64,000 bases of DNA from JADJGC01 sp964617645. GTDB taxonomy: Bacteria > Zixibacteria > MSB-5A5 > CAIYYT01. Below are positions 44,514-52,627 of this stretch, one piece after another. A model generated the notes under the pieces. That model was not told the origin of the DNA. It worked only from the letters and a program-made list of their open reading frames with translations, and made no database searches. The stretch spans positions 62,001-126,000 of the forward strand of contig CAZTYE010000004.1 in NCBI GenBank assembly GCA_964617645.1, in the 5' to 3' direction. Position numbers and translations under genes: made by a program. Every line of letters starts with the position of its first letter. The first letter of the stretch is position 1.

Positions 44514-44903
44514 ATGCCAACGATGAAGTGCACTCACTGTAGCTCGCAGATGGTCACGCTGGAGTGGAACGACTTGGAAGTCGACCACTGTCTGGCCTGT
44601 GGCGGAGTCTGGCTGGACTCCGGTGAACTGGCATTGATGCTGAGAAAATCGGGTTTCCGCGCTGACGATGAGATCATACTGCGCGCTGCAACCCCGATGG
44701 GAAGCGGCCGCCGCTGCCCGATCTGTCGTCGCCGGATGGAGTTGTTGCGACTGGGCCGGGCCGAACCGGTTATGCTTGACCGGTGCCGCGATAACCATGG
44801 CCTGTGGTTTGACCGGGGCGAACTCCTGAGCGTGATCGATCACCTTGATCCGCAACTGAGTGCTCCACTCTCTGAACGGTTGCGCTCCATCTTCGGCATG
44901 TAA
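44514..44903 (+). CDS. Double zinc-ribbon protein (zf-TFIIB-like)
   Basis: A 129-aa protein with two treble-clef or zinc-ribbon units: MKCTHCSSQMVTLEWNDLEVDHCLACGGVWLDSGEL (in pieces, four cysteines) and RRCPICRRRM with DRCRDNHGLWFDRGEL. The C-x2-C, C-x2-C-G-G-x-W-L-D-S/R-G-E-L pattern is that of bacterial zf-TFIIB domains; in the second unit the last ligand is His instead of Cys. The function of the family is unclear. Starts at 44514 or 44523 leave only the conserved part; an earlier frame extends to 44412. It is divergent from the porin gene. Confidence 0.72.
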   Translation: MPTMKCTHCSSQMVTLEWNDLEVDHCLACGGVWLDSGELALMLRKSGFRADDEIILRAATPMGSGRRCPICRRRMELLRLGRAEPVMLDRCRDNHGLWFDRGELLSVIDHLDPQLSAPLSERLRSIFGM

Positions 44904-44918
44904 TACTAAGGGAGTGTT

Positions 44919-44946
44919 TTGGCGATCATAAGTTTGATGTTAGAAT
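44919..44946 (+). promoter_or_regulatory. Candidate promoter of the lemA operon
   Basis: TTGGCG (44919-44924), 16-nt spacer, TAGAAT (44941-44946), 34 nt before the lemA start. Confidence 0.4.
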
Positions 44947-44980
44947 TGTGTTAAGACGTCCATTTCGATAGGAGACTGAG

Positions 44981-45538
44981 ATGTTGGGATTCGTCGTTTT
45001 TCTGGGGTTGATCGTACTGATTGCCGTCTGGCTGGTCGGGCTCTACAACTCGCTCGTGGGATTTCGCAACCAGGTCAAAAATGCTTGGTCGCAAATTGAC
45101 GTTCAGCTCAAGCGGCGGCACGATCTTATTCCCAATCTGGTCGAGACCGCCAAAGGCTACATGAAACACGAGCGCGAGACTTTGCAGAATATCACTGACG
45201 CGCGTAGCCGCGCGATGGGAGCCGAATCGGTGGCGGACAAGGCCAAGGCCGAAGGGGCGCTCTCCGGCGCGATTAGTAAATTCATGTTGGTGGTCGAGAA
45301 CTATCCTGATCTGAAGGCGAATCAGAACTTCCTTGCCTTGCAGGAAGAACTGACGTCGACCGAAAACAAGATCGCATTCAGCCGGCAGGCTTACAACGAC
45401 GCCGTGCTCGGTTACAACAACAAGACACAGATGTTTCCTTCGAACATTGTCGCCGGGATGTTTGGATTTCAACCGTGCGAATTTTTCCAGGTCGAAGACG
45501 CCGCTGAACGCAAGACGCCGAAAGTCGATTTTTCGTAG
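44981..45538 (+). CDS. lemA: LemA family protein
   Basis: A 185-aa protein with one N-terminal transmembrane helix (GFVVFLGLIVLIAVWLVGLYN) and a helical-bundle domain typical of LemA: NQVKNAWSQIDVQLKRRHDLIPNLVETAKGY (in pieces), ENYPDLKANQNFLALQEEL, TENKIAFSRQAYNDAVLGYN. LemA proteins are membrane-associated, of unclear role, and very often sit beside an HtpX-like protease, as here. AGGAG lies upstream of the ATG. The protease gene follows after 131 nt. Confidence 0.95.
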   Translation: MLGFVVFLGLIVLIAVWLVGLYNSLVGFRNQVKNAWSQIDVQLKRRHDLIPNLVETAKGYMKHERETLQNITDARSRAMGAESVADKAKAEGALSGAISKFMLVVENYPDLKANQNFLALQEELTSTENKIAFSRQAYNDAVLGYNNKTQMFPSNIVAGMFGFQPCEFFQVEDAAERKTPKVDFS

Positions 45539-45669
45539 TTGATTGCGCGTGGCCTGAGCGGAAGTCCGCCTGGTAGTTGGTTCGACTTCAGTCGTATAGC
45601 GCTCCGCAGTCTCATGGCTTGGGCATATTGCCATGCGCCCCAACGCGATAGAAGGGCCGAAACTGATAC

Positions 45670-47085
45670 ATGTGGGAATTGATCCAACAGAATAAACGCC
45701 GCTCATTTTGGATTTTCATCCTCATGGGTGTGCTCTTGATTGCACTCGGATATGCAATTGGCGCAGCCTGGGCGCCACCGGACGGAGGGGCGCTCGGCGC
45801 TGTTGGTGCGATCATCATCTGGATAATTCTCGCCGCCATTGCGTGGTTTAGCGGCGACTCGATCATGCTCAATTCCGTTGGCGCAAAAGAGGTCTCGCCG
45901 GAAGTGCACCCTCAGCTTTTCAATGTCGTTGAGGAGATGAAGATCGCAGCTCAACTTCCGAAGATGCCGAAGGTCTATATCATTGATTCGCCGGCACAGA
46001 ATGCCTTCGCTACCGGACGCAAACCGGAAAACGCCGCAATCGCTGTGACTGCCGGCCTTCTCGGACGGATGAATCGGGACGAACTGCAGGGCGTTGTCGC
46101 GCACGAGACCGGCCACATCCTCAATCGCGACATTCTGTTCGTCACTTTTGCCGGTGTCATGCTCGGCGCCGTCGTGATCATCTCGGAAGTATTTCTACGC
46201 AGTCTCTGGTATGGCGGCGGTCGAGGTCGCCGAGTCGGCTCACGCGACAAGGGCAGTCAAGGCGCAGCGGTGATAGCCATTGTCGCCATCGCCTTTGCTA
46301 TCCTTGCGCCGATTCTGGCGCGACTGCTCTACTTCGCGCTCTCTCGCCGGCGTGAGTACCTGGCAGATGCGACAGCCGCAAGGCTAACGCGCTATCCGGA
46401 AGGGTTAGCTTCGGCGCTTGAGAAGTTGTCGCAATCAACCGAAGATCTTCCACGCATCAGCAAGGCGACCGCGCCGATGTTCATTGTCAATCCGCTGAAA
46501 CAGGCCGGTGCAAAGCTGGCCAATCTGACCAGCACCCACCCTCCGATAGACGAGCGAATCCGGATCCTGCGTTCGATGGCCGGTGGCGCAGGTTTTCTCG
46601 AGTATCAGCGGGCCTATGAGTCCGTATCGGGAGACAAGTCGGCGCTGGTACCGAAATCGGGTCTTGTCGATGCGACCGCGATACCGATCCGCAGCGGCAG
46701 CCCAACAGAAGCGAAGCCCGTCGCTTCCGACCGACAGGTGAATGATTTGGTGCGGGCCGTAAACGGTTTCGTGTTCATGTCCTGCTCCTGTGGGCTGAAA
46801 ATGAAAATACGCCCGGACTTCAACAGCAATCAGATCACTTGCCCACGGTGTCAGACGGTTAACGCAATCCCAACTGCAGATTTGGCTACTGCTTCGGCAG
46901 CGCTGGAGTCGGTCGCGAATGTAAGCAATCCCGCGCAGTTGCCGTCGTTTCAACGTCGCAGTAATTCCTGGGAATCATTTCGTTGTCAGTGTGGCCGACC
47001 GATTCAGTTGTCGCCATCGTTCTCCGGCGCTCAGGTCAAGTGCAGCTCGTGCGGCCGCACGACATTAATCAAATCGTTGCAGTAG
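45670..47085 (+). CDS. HtpX-like M48 metalloprotease with two C-terminal zinc ribbons
   Basis: A 471-aa protein. Two N-terminal helices (about 13-33 and 44-61) precede the peptidase domain. The zinc motif is HETGH (His145, Glu146, His149) with the third ligand Glu229 in RREYLADATAA. Two more helices lie between. Residues about 240-310 include the STHPPIDERI motif typical of HtpX. Unusually, the C-terminal 110 residues hold two zinc-ribbon-like units, CSCGLKMKIRP-x-CPRC and CQCGRPIQLSP-x-CSSCGR, of similar sequence. HtpX cleaves damaged membrane proteins; the ribbons may bind substrate or a regulator. It pairs with lemA. Confidence 0.88.
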   Translation: MWELIQQNKRRSFWIFILMGVLLIALGYAIGAAWAPPDGGALGAVGAIIIWIILAAIAWFSGDSIMLNSVGAKEVSPEVHPQLFNVVEEMKIAAQLPKMPKVYIIDSPAQNAFATGRKPENAAIAVTAGLLGRMNRDELQGVVAHETGHILNRDILFVTFAGVMLGAVVIISEVFLRSLWYGGGRGRRVGSRDKGSQGAAVIAIVAIAFAILAPILARLLYFALSRRREYLADATAARLTRYPEGLASALEKLSQSTEDLPRISKATAPMFIVNPLKQAGAKLANLTSTHPPIDERIRILRSMAGGAGFLEYQRAYESVSGDKSALVPKSGLVDATAIPIRSGSPTEAKPVASDRQVNDLVRAVNGFVFMSCSCGLKMKIRPDFNSNQITCPRCQTVNAIPTADLATASAALESVANVSNPAQLPSFQRRSNSWESFRCQCGRPIQLSPSFSGAQVKCSSCGRTTLIKSLQ

Positions 47086-47118
47086 TGGCTTTGGGCGCGG
47101 TCAAGACTTGATCGCAAA

Positions 47119-47140
47119 TCGCGACCGATGTCGCTCCTAC
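47119..47140. repeat. REP-like sequence, single copy
   Basis: TCGCGACCGATGTCGCTCCTAC resembles, at most positions, the right arm of the element at 47706-47769. It overlaps the 3' end of the DUF3592 gene. Confidence 0.45.
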
Positions 47141-47676
47141 TGCCTGCGATATCCCCAACCGATCACAACAACGACGCCGCCGAACATGAGAAAGATCCAG
47201 ATGCCCAATTGCATGTAGACGTTCCATGGTGCGTTTGGATTGAGAACGGACTCAGCCGGATTTTCGCCGCGATAGTAGACGGTAATCGCTCTTCCCACCG
47301 GATATTCGGCAATCAATTTCTCCGCCGCATCCTGACGTTTGGCGGCGTTGCCAAAGCCGGGCGCCTCGAGTGCGGATTCGTTCCGATACACACTGCCCGC
47401 AACGGAGTACTCGTAGACGACTTGCGGAGAAATGGCTTTGACTCCAGTTATTTTCGACTCGACGACTTTTCCCGCGACCGTCGGCCATTGTCTTTGTTCG
47501 CGCAGTCGCTGCAGGTCGTCGCTCTTCCTTTGGCCAAAAAGCAGTCCTATGACTAACGCCCCGACTCCCAGCGCCAAGACGGGCCAGCTTTCACGCCGCT
47601 TTCGAAAGTGTTGCGCGATTACACCGCCAGCAAAGACGATGAGGGCTGCTACTTTGAGGATCGTGAACCAAAGCAC
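47137..47676 (-). CDS. DUF3592 membrane protein
   Basis: A 179-aa protein with two N-terminal helices (TILKVAALIVFAGGVIA, PVLALGVGALVIGLLFG), a soluble part with WPTVAGKVVESKI and VVYEYSVAGSVYRNESA, then YPVGRAITVYYRGENPAESVL and a final helix (MQLGIWIFLMFGGVVVVIGW). The core matches DUF3592, a family of unknown function common in envelope proteins. It converges with the M48 protease gene, about 50 nt apart. Its C-terminal codons overlap a REP-like sequence. Confidence 0.8.
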   Translation of the reverse strand: MLWFTILKVAALIVFAGGVIAQHFRKRRESWPVLALGVGALVIGLLFGQRKSDDLQRLREQRQWPTVAGKVVESKITGVKAISPQVVYEYSVAGSVYRNESALEAPGFGNAAKRQDAAEKLIAEYPVGRAITVYYRGENPAESVLNPNAPWNVYMQLGIWIFLMFGGVVVVIGWGYRRQ

Positions 47677-47705
47677 GGCGGTTCCTTCTTAGTGTTCTGG
47701 CAAGC

Positions 47706-47769
47706 TGTGGGAGCGGCTTGAGACGCGATTGCACCCTCGGCACGGTTCGCGACTGAAGTCGTTCCTACA
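47706..47769. repeat. REPIN-like inverted doublet
   Basis: Left arm TGTGGGAGCGGCTTGAGACG (47706-47725, continuing to 47729). The right arm (47746-47769) reads TGTAGGAACGACTTCAGTCG in reverse complement. The arms are inverted around a 16-nt centre. This fits bacterial REP doublets that are moved by a dedicated transposase; none is present here. Confidence 0.6.
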
Positions 47770-47807
47770 GGGATAAATGTCCAAGAATAAACTTCGCGGC
47801 GCGAGCT

Positions 47808-48230
47808 TCAGGCGCCCCTTTGATTGAGCTCTTCAAGTTCGATCAACACACCGTTGGTCGATGACGGGTGAACAAATGCTACACGATGTCCTTCGGCGCC
47901 GATGCGGGGCTGTTCGTCGATCAGACGCAGCCCGCGTGATTTGAAATCGGCGAGGACGGCGTCGATATCGGCGACTCCCAGACAAAGATGATGGATGCCC
48001 TCGCCGCGCTTCTCCAGGAATTTCGTCACTCCCACATTGCCTGCCGTCGGTTCGATCAATTCGATTTTCGTGCCGCCGGTTTCGATGAAACATACGCGCA
48101 CTTTCTGGTCGGGAACTTCGATAATGGCGCCGATCGGCGCTTTCGTGACCAGCGCGAACAATGCAGCCGACTGCTCAAGGTTGCGAACCGCGATCGCTAA
48201 ATGATTTATTTTGCGATTCATCGCCGTCAT
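47808..48230 (-). CDS. mce: Methylmalonyl-CoA epimerase
   Basis: A 140-aa vicinal-oxygen-chelate protein that interconverts (S)- and (R)-methylmalonyl-CoA. Metal ligands fit KINHLAIAVRNLEQS (His), the central GIHHLCLGVADID (His) and the C-terminal LIELEELNQ (Glu). It overlaps the mutase stop by an ATGA. An in-frame ATG at 48221 is an alternative. It is the last gene of the propionate operon. Confidence 0.93.
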   Translation of the reverse strand: MTAMNRKINHLAIAVRNLEQSAALFALVTKAPIGAIIEVPDQKVRVCFIETGGTKIELIEPTAGNVGVTKFLEKRGEGIHHLCLGVADIDAVLADFKSRGLRLIDEQPRIGAEGHRVAFVHPSSTNGVLIELEELNQRGA

Positions 48231-49783
48231 ACCACAACCGCTTCGTGGTACTCGCCCCAGACCCGGCGCAACGTGTTCGAGATTTCGCCGACGCTGGCGT
48301 AAACTTCAACGCAATCGAGAATCAGGGGAATCAGATTGACTTGACTCGTGGGCGCGGCCTCGGCCAGTCGTTTCAGACAGCGTTCGACAGCGGCGTTATC
48401 ACGACGCCGTTTCACCGCAGTGAGCCGCGCAATCTGCTCGGCGCGCGATTGCTCGCTGACTTTCTGAAGCGGCACCGCGATTTTGTCTTCTGTCCTAAAC
48501 CTGTTCACGCCGACAATAAACCGTTTCTGGGTTTCAACTTCCAATTGGAACTCATATGCGGCGCGCTGGATCTCACTTTGGAAAAAACCCGTTTCAATGG
48601 CAGGCAACGATCCGCCGAGCTGGTCGACTCGCCGCAGGTAGTTATCGACGGCCGATTCGAGCTCATCCGTCTTCTTCTCAATGAAGTAGCTCCCGGCCAA
48701 CGGATCGACCGCGTCCGTTATGCCGATCTCGTAGCCGAGCACCTGCTGAATTCGCAGAGCCAATTGCGCCGATTCGGCGGTCGGCAGGGCCAGCGCTTCG
48801 TCGTGCGAATTCGTATGCAACGACTGCGTTCCGCCCAGAACGGCGGACAGCGCTTCGAGAGTAGTTCGCACGGTGTTAACCTCCGGCTGCTGCGCCGTGA
48901 GGGACACTCCGGCGGTTTGTGTGTGAAACCGGAGCATCTGCGAACGCGGATCTTTGGCGCCAAATTTCGTCTTCATGACTCTTGCCCAAATTCGCCGTGC
49001 GGCGCGAAACTTGGCAACTTCCTCGAAAAGATTTTGCTGCGCGCAGAAAAAGAACGACAACCGCGGCGCGAAGTCATCGACGTTGAGACCGGCGCGCAGC
49101 GCGTGCGTCACATATTCGATGGCGTTAGCGAGCGTGAAAGCCACTTCCTGCGCCGCGGTGGAGCCGGCTTCGCGAATGTGATAGCCCGAAATCGAGATCG
49201 TGTTGTAACGCGGCAGGTGGTCTTTGGCAAAAGCGAAGATGTCGGTCACAAGTCGCATCGACGGTTTTGGCGGGTAGATGTAGGTGCCGCGCGCAATGAA
49301 CTCTTTGAGAATGTCGTTCTGGACCGTGCCGGTGATCTTTTCCGGCGCGACGCCCTGCTTCTTGGCGACCGCGACGTACATGCACAGGAGAATTGCGGCA
49401 GTGGCGTTGATGGTCATCGAAGTCGACACTTTGTCGAGCGGGATACCCGCGAACAAGGTCTCAAAATCATCGAGCGTGTCAATGGCCACGCCGGTCTTGC
49501 CGACCTCGCCGACCGCCATCGGATCGTCAGAGTCGTAGCCGATTTGCGTGGGCAGGTCAAAAGCGACACTTAGCCCGCTCTGGCCTTGCTCGAGAAGATA
49601 CCGATAGCGCTGGTTGGACTCCTTGGCAGTTGCGAAACCGGCATACTGGCGCATTGTCCAGAGTCGTTCGGTGTACATCGCCGGATAGATGCCGCGCGTG
49701 TATGGATATTCGCCCGGATCGCCGAGCTGTGTGTTGTAGTCCAGATTCGAGATGTCTTCGGGACGATAAGCCTTCTTGTCCAT
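48227..49783 (-). CDS. Methylmalonyl-CoA mutase, large subunit (no B12 domain)
   Basis: A 518-aa TIM-barrel subunit. YTRGIYPAMYTERLWTMRQYAGF, GLSVAFDLPTQIGYDSD, SMRLVTDIF and ISISGYHIREAGSTAAQE (with the catalytic His) are diagnostic. It rearranges methylmalonyl-CoA to succinyl-CoA. The adenosylcobalamin-binding domain is absent, as expected for the split type, and its small-subunit gene is not in the window. The ATG at 49783 is chosen because residues from MDKKAYRP are conserved; the longer frame overlaps the barrel gene and has no similarity. Confidence 0.95.
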   Translation of the reverse strand: MDKKAYRPEDISNLDYNTQLGDPGEYPYTRGIYPAMYTERLWTMRQYAGFATAKESNQRYRYLLEQGQSGLSVAFDLPTQIGYDSDDPMAVGEVGKTGVAIDTLDDFETLFAGIPLDKVSTSMTINATAAILLCMYVAVAKKQGVAPEKITGTVQNDILKEFIARGTYIYPPKPSMRLVTDIFAFAKDHLPRYNTISISGYHIREAGSTAAQEVAFTLANAIEYVTHALRAGLNVDDFAPRLSFFFCAQQNLFEEVAKFRAARRIWARVMKTKFGAKDPRSQMLRFHTQTAGVSLTAQQPEVNTVRTTLEALSAVLGGTQSLHTNSHDEALALPTAESAQLALRIQQVLGYEIGITDAVDPLAGSYFIEKKTDELESAVDNYLRRVDQLGGSLPAIETGFFQSEIQRAAYEFQLEVETQKRFIVGVNRFRTEDKIAVPLQKVSEQSRAEQIARLTAVKRRRDNAAVERCLKRLAEAAPTSQVNLIPLILDCVEVYASVGEISNTLRRVWGEYHEAVVV

Positions 49784-49896
49784 CGCTGCACAAGATGTGC
49801 TGATAGCGGCAACGAAGCAAGGAGGTTTCGTCGGTGAAAGCGGTAGTTTGCTGGACCTCGGTTGCCTTCGACTCCGGAACACCCGGCGCGGCTCGA

Positions 49897-50505
49897 TTAC
49901 AGCATACGAAACAACAGATTCGCGCCGAAGCAAAGCATCGTCATCATCGAGTCGCCGTCTGAACCATCGGCTTCAACACGACAGAAGAAATCGACTTGCA
50001 GTTTGCTCTGCTGCAGCGGAAGCTCGACGCCAATGAGCGCTGTGAGGCCATATTCGAAGTCGTCATCGAAGCGAGTCTTGAATTTGTCACTCACGGTACG
50101 GTCCTTTTGCCAGAGAAGGCCGATCCCGAGGTAGGGCGCAAGAGATTTCAGGGGAAGGTATCCTCTTTGTATGATACCGATGCGACGAATTTCGAGGGCC
50201 TTGATGCCGTCTCTCCGTTGGTAAGATCGGCCGCTTGACGACCAGCGGCGGACGCCGATATCGAGTGAAGTCGATGTGAACCTCCCCACGAGAAGATCGA
50301 ATCGCCCCTGAGCTCCGAGTCCAACCTTGTAGTCTTCGAACAAGCCGTCGTGGGGGATCACTTCCCCGCCAATTCCAACGCGGAGGCCGAAGACACCAGC
50401 CGAACACGGCTGAATCATCAACAAGAAGAATGTGAGAAATACCAGTATGAAGGCCGTGAGACTCCGGCTCCCGACACTCCTCGGCAAATCATGAGGATCA
50501 CTCAA
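49897..50505 (-). CDS. Putative outer-membrane beta-barrel within the propionate operon
   Basis: A 202-aa protein with a signal-like helix (FILVFLTFFLLMIQPCSAG). The remainder has alternating amphipathic strands (VFGLRVGIGGEVIPHD, LAPYLGIGLLWQKDR, YGLTALIGVELPLQQS) ending in CFGANLLFRML, consistent with a small eight-stranded barrel. No family is recognised. It starts at a TTG that overlaps the biotin-carrier stop by 8 nt and lies before the mutase gene, so it is within the operon. The start is uncertain and no Shine-Dalgarno is clear. Its role, if any, in CoA metabolism is unclear. Confidence 0.55.
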   Translation of the reverse strand: MSDPHDLPRSVGSRSLTAFILVFLTFFLLMIQPCSAGVFGLRVGIGGEVIPHDGLFEDYKVGLGAQGRFDLLVGRFTSTSLDIGVRRWSSSGRSYQRRDGIKALEIRRIGIIQRGYLPLKSLAPYLGIGLLWQKDRTVSDKFKTRFDDDFEYGLTALIGVELPLQQSKLQVDFFCRVEADGSDGDSMMTMLCFGANLLFRML

Positions 50506-51001
50506 AGGTCACCAACAGCGCGCCCTTTTCGACCGGCTTGCCGACGGCGGCGTGAATTTCTCTGATCGTTCCATCGGCGGGCGCCTTGAGTTCATTTTCC
50601 ATTTTCATTGCCTCCACGACCAGTATTGGCTGACCCTTTCCAATCGTGTCACCCGGTGCGCGTAGAATGCGCACTACCAGCCCCGGCATCGGCGCACGCA
50701 GTTCGTTACTGGTTGACCTTGCTGCGACACCGGCGGTGCGGCGGATATCCGCAAGTCGTTGATCCTCGACGCGGCAATCAAACTCGCGGCCGTGCATGAA
50801 GACGCTAACGGCGCCGTTGGCGGCGAATACCTCGGCGTCGTACGATTGTGCGTCGAGCAACATCAAGAATCGATGGCGCTCGGGTTCGATCACTACCGAC
50901 GTATCGAGTGTTCGACCCTCGACCGCCGCCGTCAGCTTGCCATTGCTCTCGGAGATCTCAACAGCGAACTCGCGGTCGCCGATCGACACCACGTATTTCA
51001 T
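50498..51001 (-). CDS. Biotin carboxyl carrier protein/subunit
   Basis: A 167-aa protein. The C-terminal 75 residues are a biotinyl domain with the attachment motif EAMKMEN, in a typical RAPMPGLVVRI-to-GALLVTFE fold. The N-terminal half (VVSIGDREFAVEI to HGREFDCRVED) resembles the linker domain of propionyl/acyl-CoA carboxylase alpha chains. Its start overlaps the biotin carboxylase stop in an ATGA, indicating that the two function as one alpha chain split in two genes. Confidence 0.93.
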   Translation of the reverse strand: MKYVVSIGDREFAVEISESNGKLTAAVEGRTLDTSVVIEPERHRFLMLLDAQSYDAEVFAANGAVSVFMHGREFDCRVEDQRLADIRRTAGVAARSTSNELRAPMPGLVVRILRAPGDTIGKGQPILVVEAMKMENELKAPADGTIREIHAAVGKPVEKGALLVTFE

Positions 51002-52527
51002 CGCCGACCGCCGTCGAGGCGTCGAACTGCTTCGACTCGCGCTTGTTCGAGCCAGCCGTTTCCAATGGTCCGCGAGCCGCCAATCTGCCGCACCCGCTGC
51101 GAACTGTGATACTGGTGCATCGCCGCTGCTATTGCCGCGGCCTGCAGAAGCTCAATGTCCGCCGGGCCGTCACTAATTCCGTTCGGAAAGTGGTCGGAAA
51201 TATATGACGTCGACAAGTCGCCGGCGCGAAACGCTGCCATGCCCATCACCGTCTCATGAAATCCAATGTTAGTCACCAGTCCGGCGATACGGTATTCGGT
51301 GAGCGCTTGCGCCATGCGCCTGATCGCATCCAGCCGCGTTGCGCCGTAGGTGATCAGTTTGGCGACGAGTGAATCGTAGTACGGAGAAACTTCTGAGTTA
51401 AGGTGGACTCCCGAGTCAACCCGTACTCCCGGCCCCGAAGGCTCGACATAGCTGAGGATTGTGCCGGTTGAAGGTATAAACCCGTTTGCCGGGTCTTCGG
51501 CGCAAATTCGACTCTCAAGGGCGTGCCCCCGGATCTTGACTTCAGCCTGCGTGAACGACAACTTGGCGCCCGCCGCCAGCGCTATCTGTTCATTGACCAG
51601 ATCGATTCCGGTCACCAATTCGGTCACCGGGTGCTCCACCTGTAGGCGCGTGTTTACTTCGAGGAAATAAAAGCGCTTTTCGCTATCGACCAAGAATTCG
51701 ACAGTGCCGACATTGGAATATCCGGCGGCGCGCACGGCCTTAATCGCGGTCTCGCCCATCAACCTCCGCAGGGCGGTATCTACAAACGGCGAAGGCGCCT
51801 CTTCAATCAGCTTTTGATGCCGCCGTTGAATCGAACACTCGCGCTCGCCGAGATAGACGGCATTCCCGTGCATGTCGCAGGCGACTTGTATCTCAATGTG
51901 TCGCGGCCGCACGATGCACTTTTCAACAAACACGCGGTCATCGCCAAATGCCGATCGCGCTTCGTTGCCCGCAGCGATCAGGGCCTTCTCAAGTTCGTCT
52001 TCCGCGTGGACCGTCCGCATCCCCTTGCCGCCACCGCCGGCAACAGCTTTCACGAGCACCGGGTACCCGCACTTCTTTGCCAGCGATTTCGCGGCGTCAA
52101 GGTCAGAGGCATTCACCGGTCCGCCCGGTACCGTCGGCACGCCGTTCGACTCCGCCAATCGCCGAGCCTCAAGCTTGTCACCCAGCAACTTGATCGCGTT
52201 CGCTGGCGGGCCGATGAAGATCAGCCCGCTGTCCTGAACCAGCTGTGCGAACACCGCATTCTCGGCCAGGAATCCGTAGCCGGGGTGAATGGCGTCGGCG
52301 GCTGATTTTTTCGCCACATCAACCAGCCTTTCCATCACCAGATAGCTTTGCGAGGCCGGCGCCGGCCCAATTGGAAAAGCTTCGTCCGCCATTCGAACAT
52401 GCAGAGCGCTTCGATCGGCGTCCGAAAACACGGCGACATTCCTGATGCCGAGCCACCGGCATGCACGGATGACGCGGATTGCGATTTCTCCGCGATTGGC
52501 GATGAGTATTTTACGGATCGCTTTCAT
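50998..52527 (-). CDS. Biotin carboxylase (acetyl-/propionyl-CoA carboxylase)
   Basis: A 509-aa ATP-grasp enzyme that carboxylates biotin. KILIANRGEIAIRVIRACR, the glycine-rich GGGGKGMRTV loop, RPRHIEIQVACDMHGN and ECSIQRRHQKLIEEAPSP, and EVNTRLQVEHPVTE are all present. It heads the minus-strand operon with the biotin carrier, mutase and epimerase genes, which points to propionyl-CoA carboxylase. No carboxyltransferase (beta) gene is in the window. The promoter at 52540-52567 would give a nearly leaderless mRNA, in keeping with the missing Shine-Dalgarno. Confidence 0.93.
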   Translation of the reverse strand: MKAIRKILIANRGEIAIRVIRACRWLGIRNVAVFSDADRSALHVRMADEAFPIGPAPASQSYLVMERLVDVAKKSAADAIHPGYGFLAENAVFAQLVQDSGLIFIGPPANAIKLLGDKLEARRLAESNGVPTVPGGPVNASDLDAAKSLAKKCGYPVLVKAVAGGGGKGMRTVHAEDELEKALIAAGNEARSAFGDDRVFVEKCIVRPRHIEIQVACDMHGNAVYLGERECSIQRRHQKLIEEAPSPFVDTALRRLMGETAIKAVRAAGYSNVGTVEFLVDSEKRFYFLEVNTRLQVEHPVTELVTGIDLVNEQIALAAGAKLSFTQAEVKIRGHALESRICAEDPANGFIPSTGTILSYVEPSGPGVRVDSGVHLNSEVSPYYDSLVAKLITYGATRLDAIRRMAQALTEYRIAGLVTNIGFHETVMGMAAFRAGDLSTSYISDHFPNGISDGPADIELLQAAAIAAAMHQYHSSQRVRQIGGSRTIGNGWLEQARVEAVRRLDGGRR

Positions 52528-52539
52528 CGATTAAACTCG

Positions 52540-52567
52540 ATAATAATCAATTTGGGGGCATTGTCAA
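52540..52567 (-). promoter_or_regulatory. Candidate promoter of the propionate operon
   Basis: On the minus strand, consensus TTGACA (52562-52567), a 16-nt spacer and TATTAT (52540-52545). The -10 ends only 12 nt before the ATG at 52527, so the leader would be a few nucleotides. Confidence 0.6.
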
Positions 52568-52627
52568 ACGCGCTCCGGATGCGAACAAGCGCTTGCGCGG
52601 CGGCGACAATTCACTTAATGTTATGCT

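Noticed and set aside
48161..49573. 470-aa plus-strand frame opposite the methylmalonyl-CoA mutase gene
   Set aside because: The opposite strand encodes a well-conserved mutase with all hallmarks; this frame has no recognisable motif and is a shadow.
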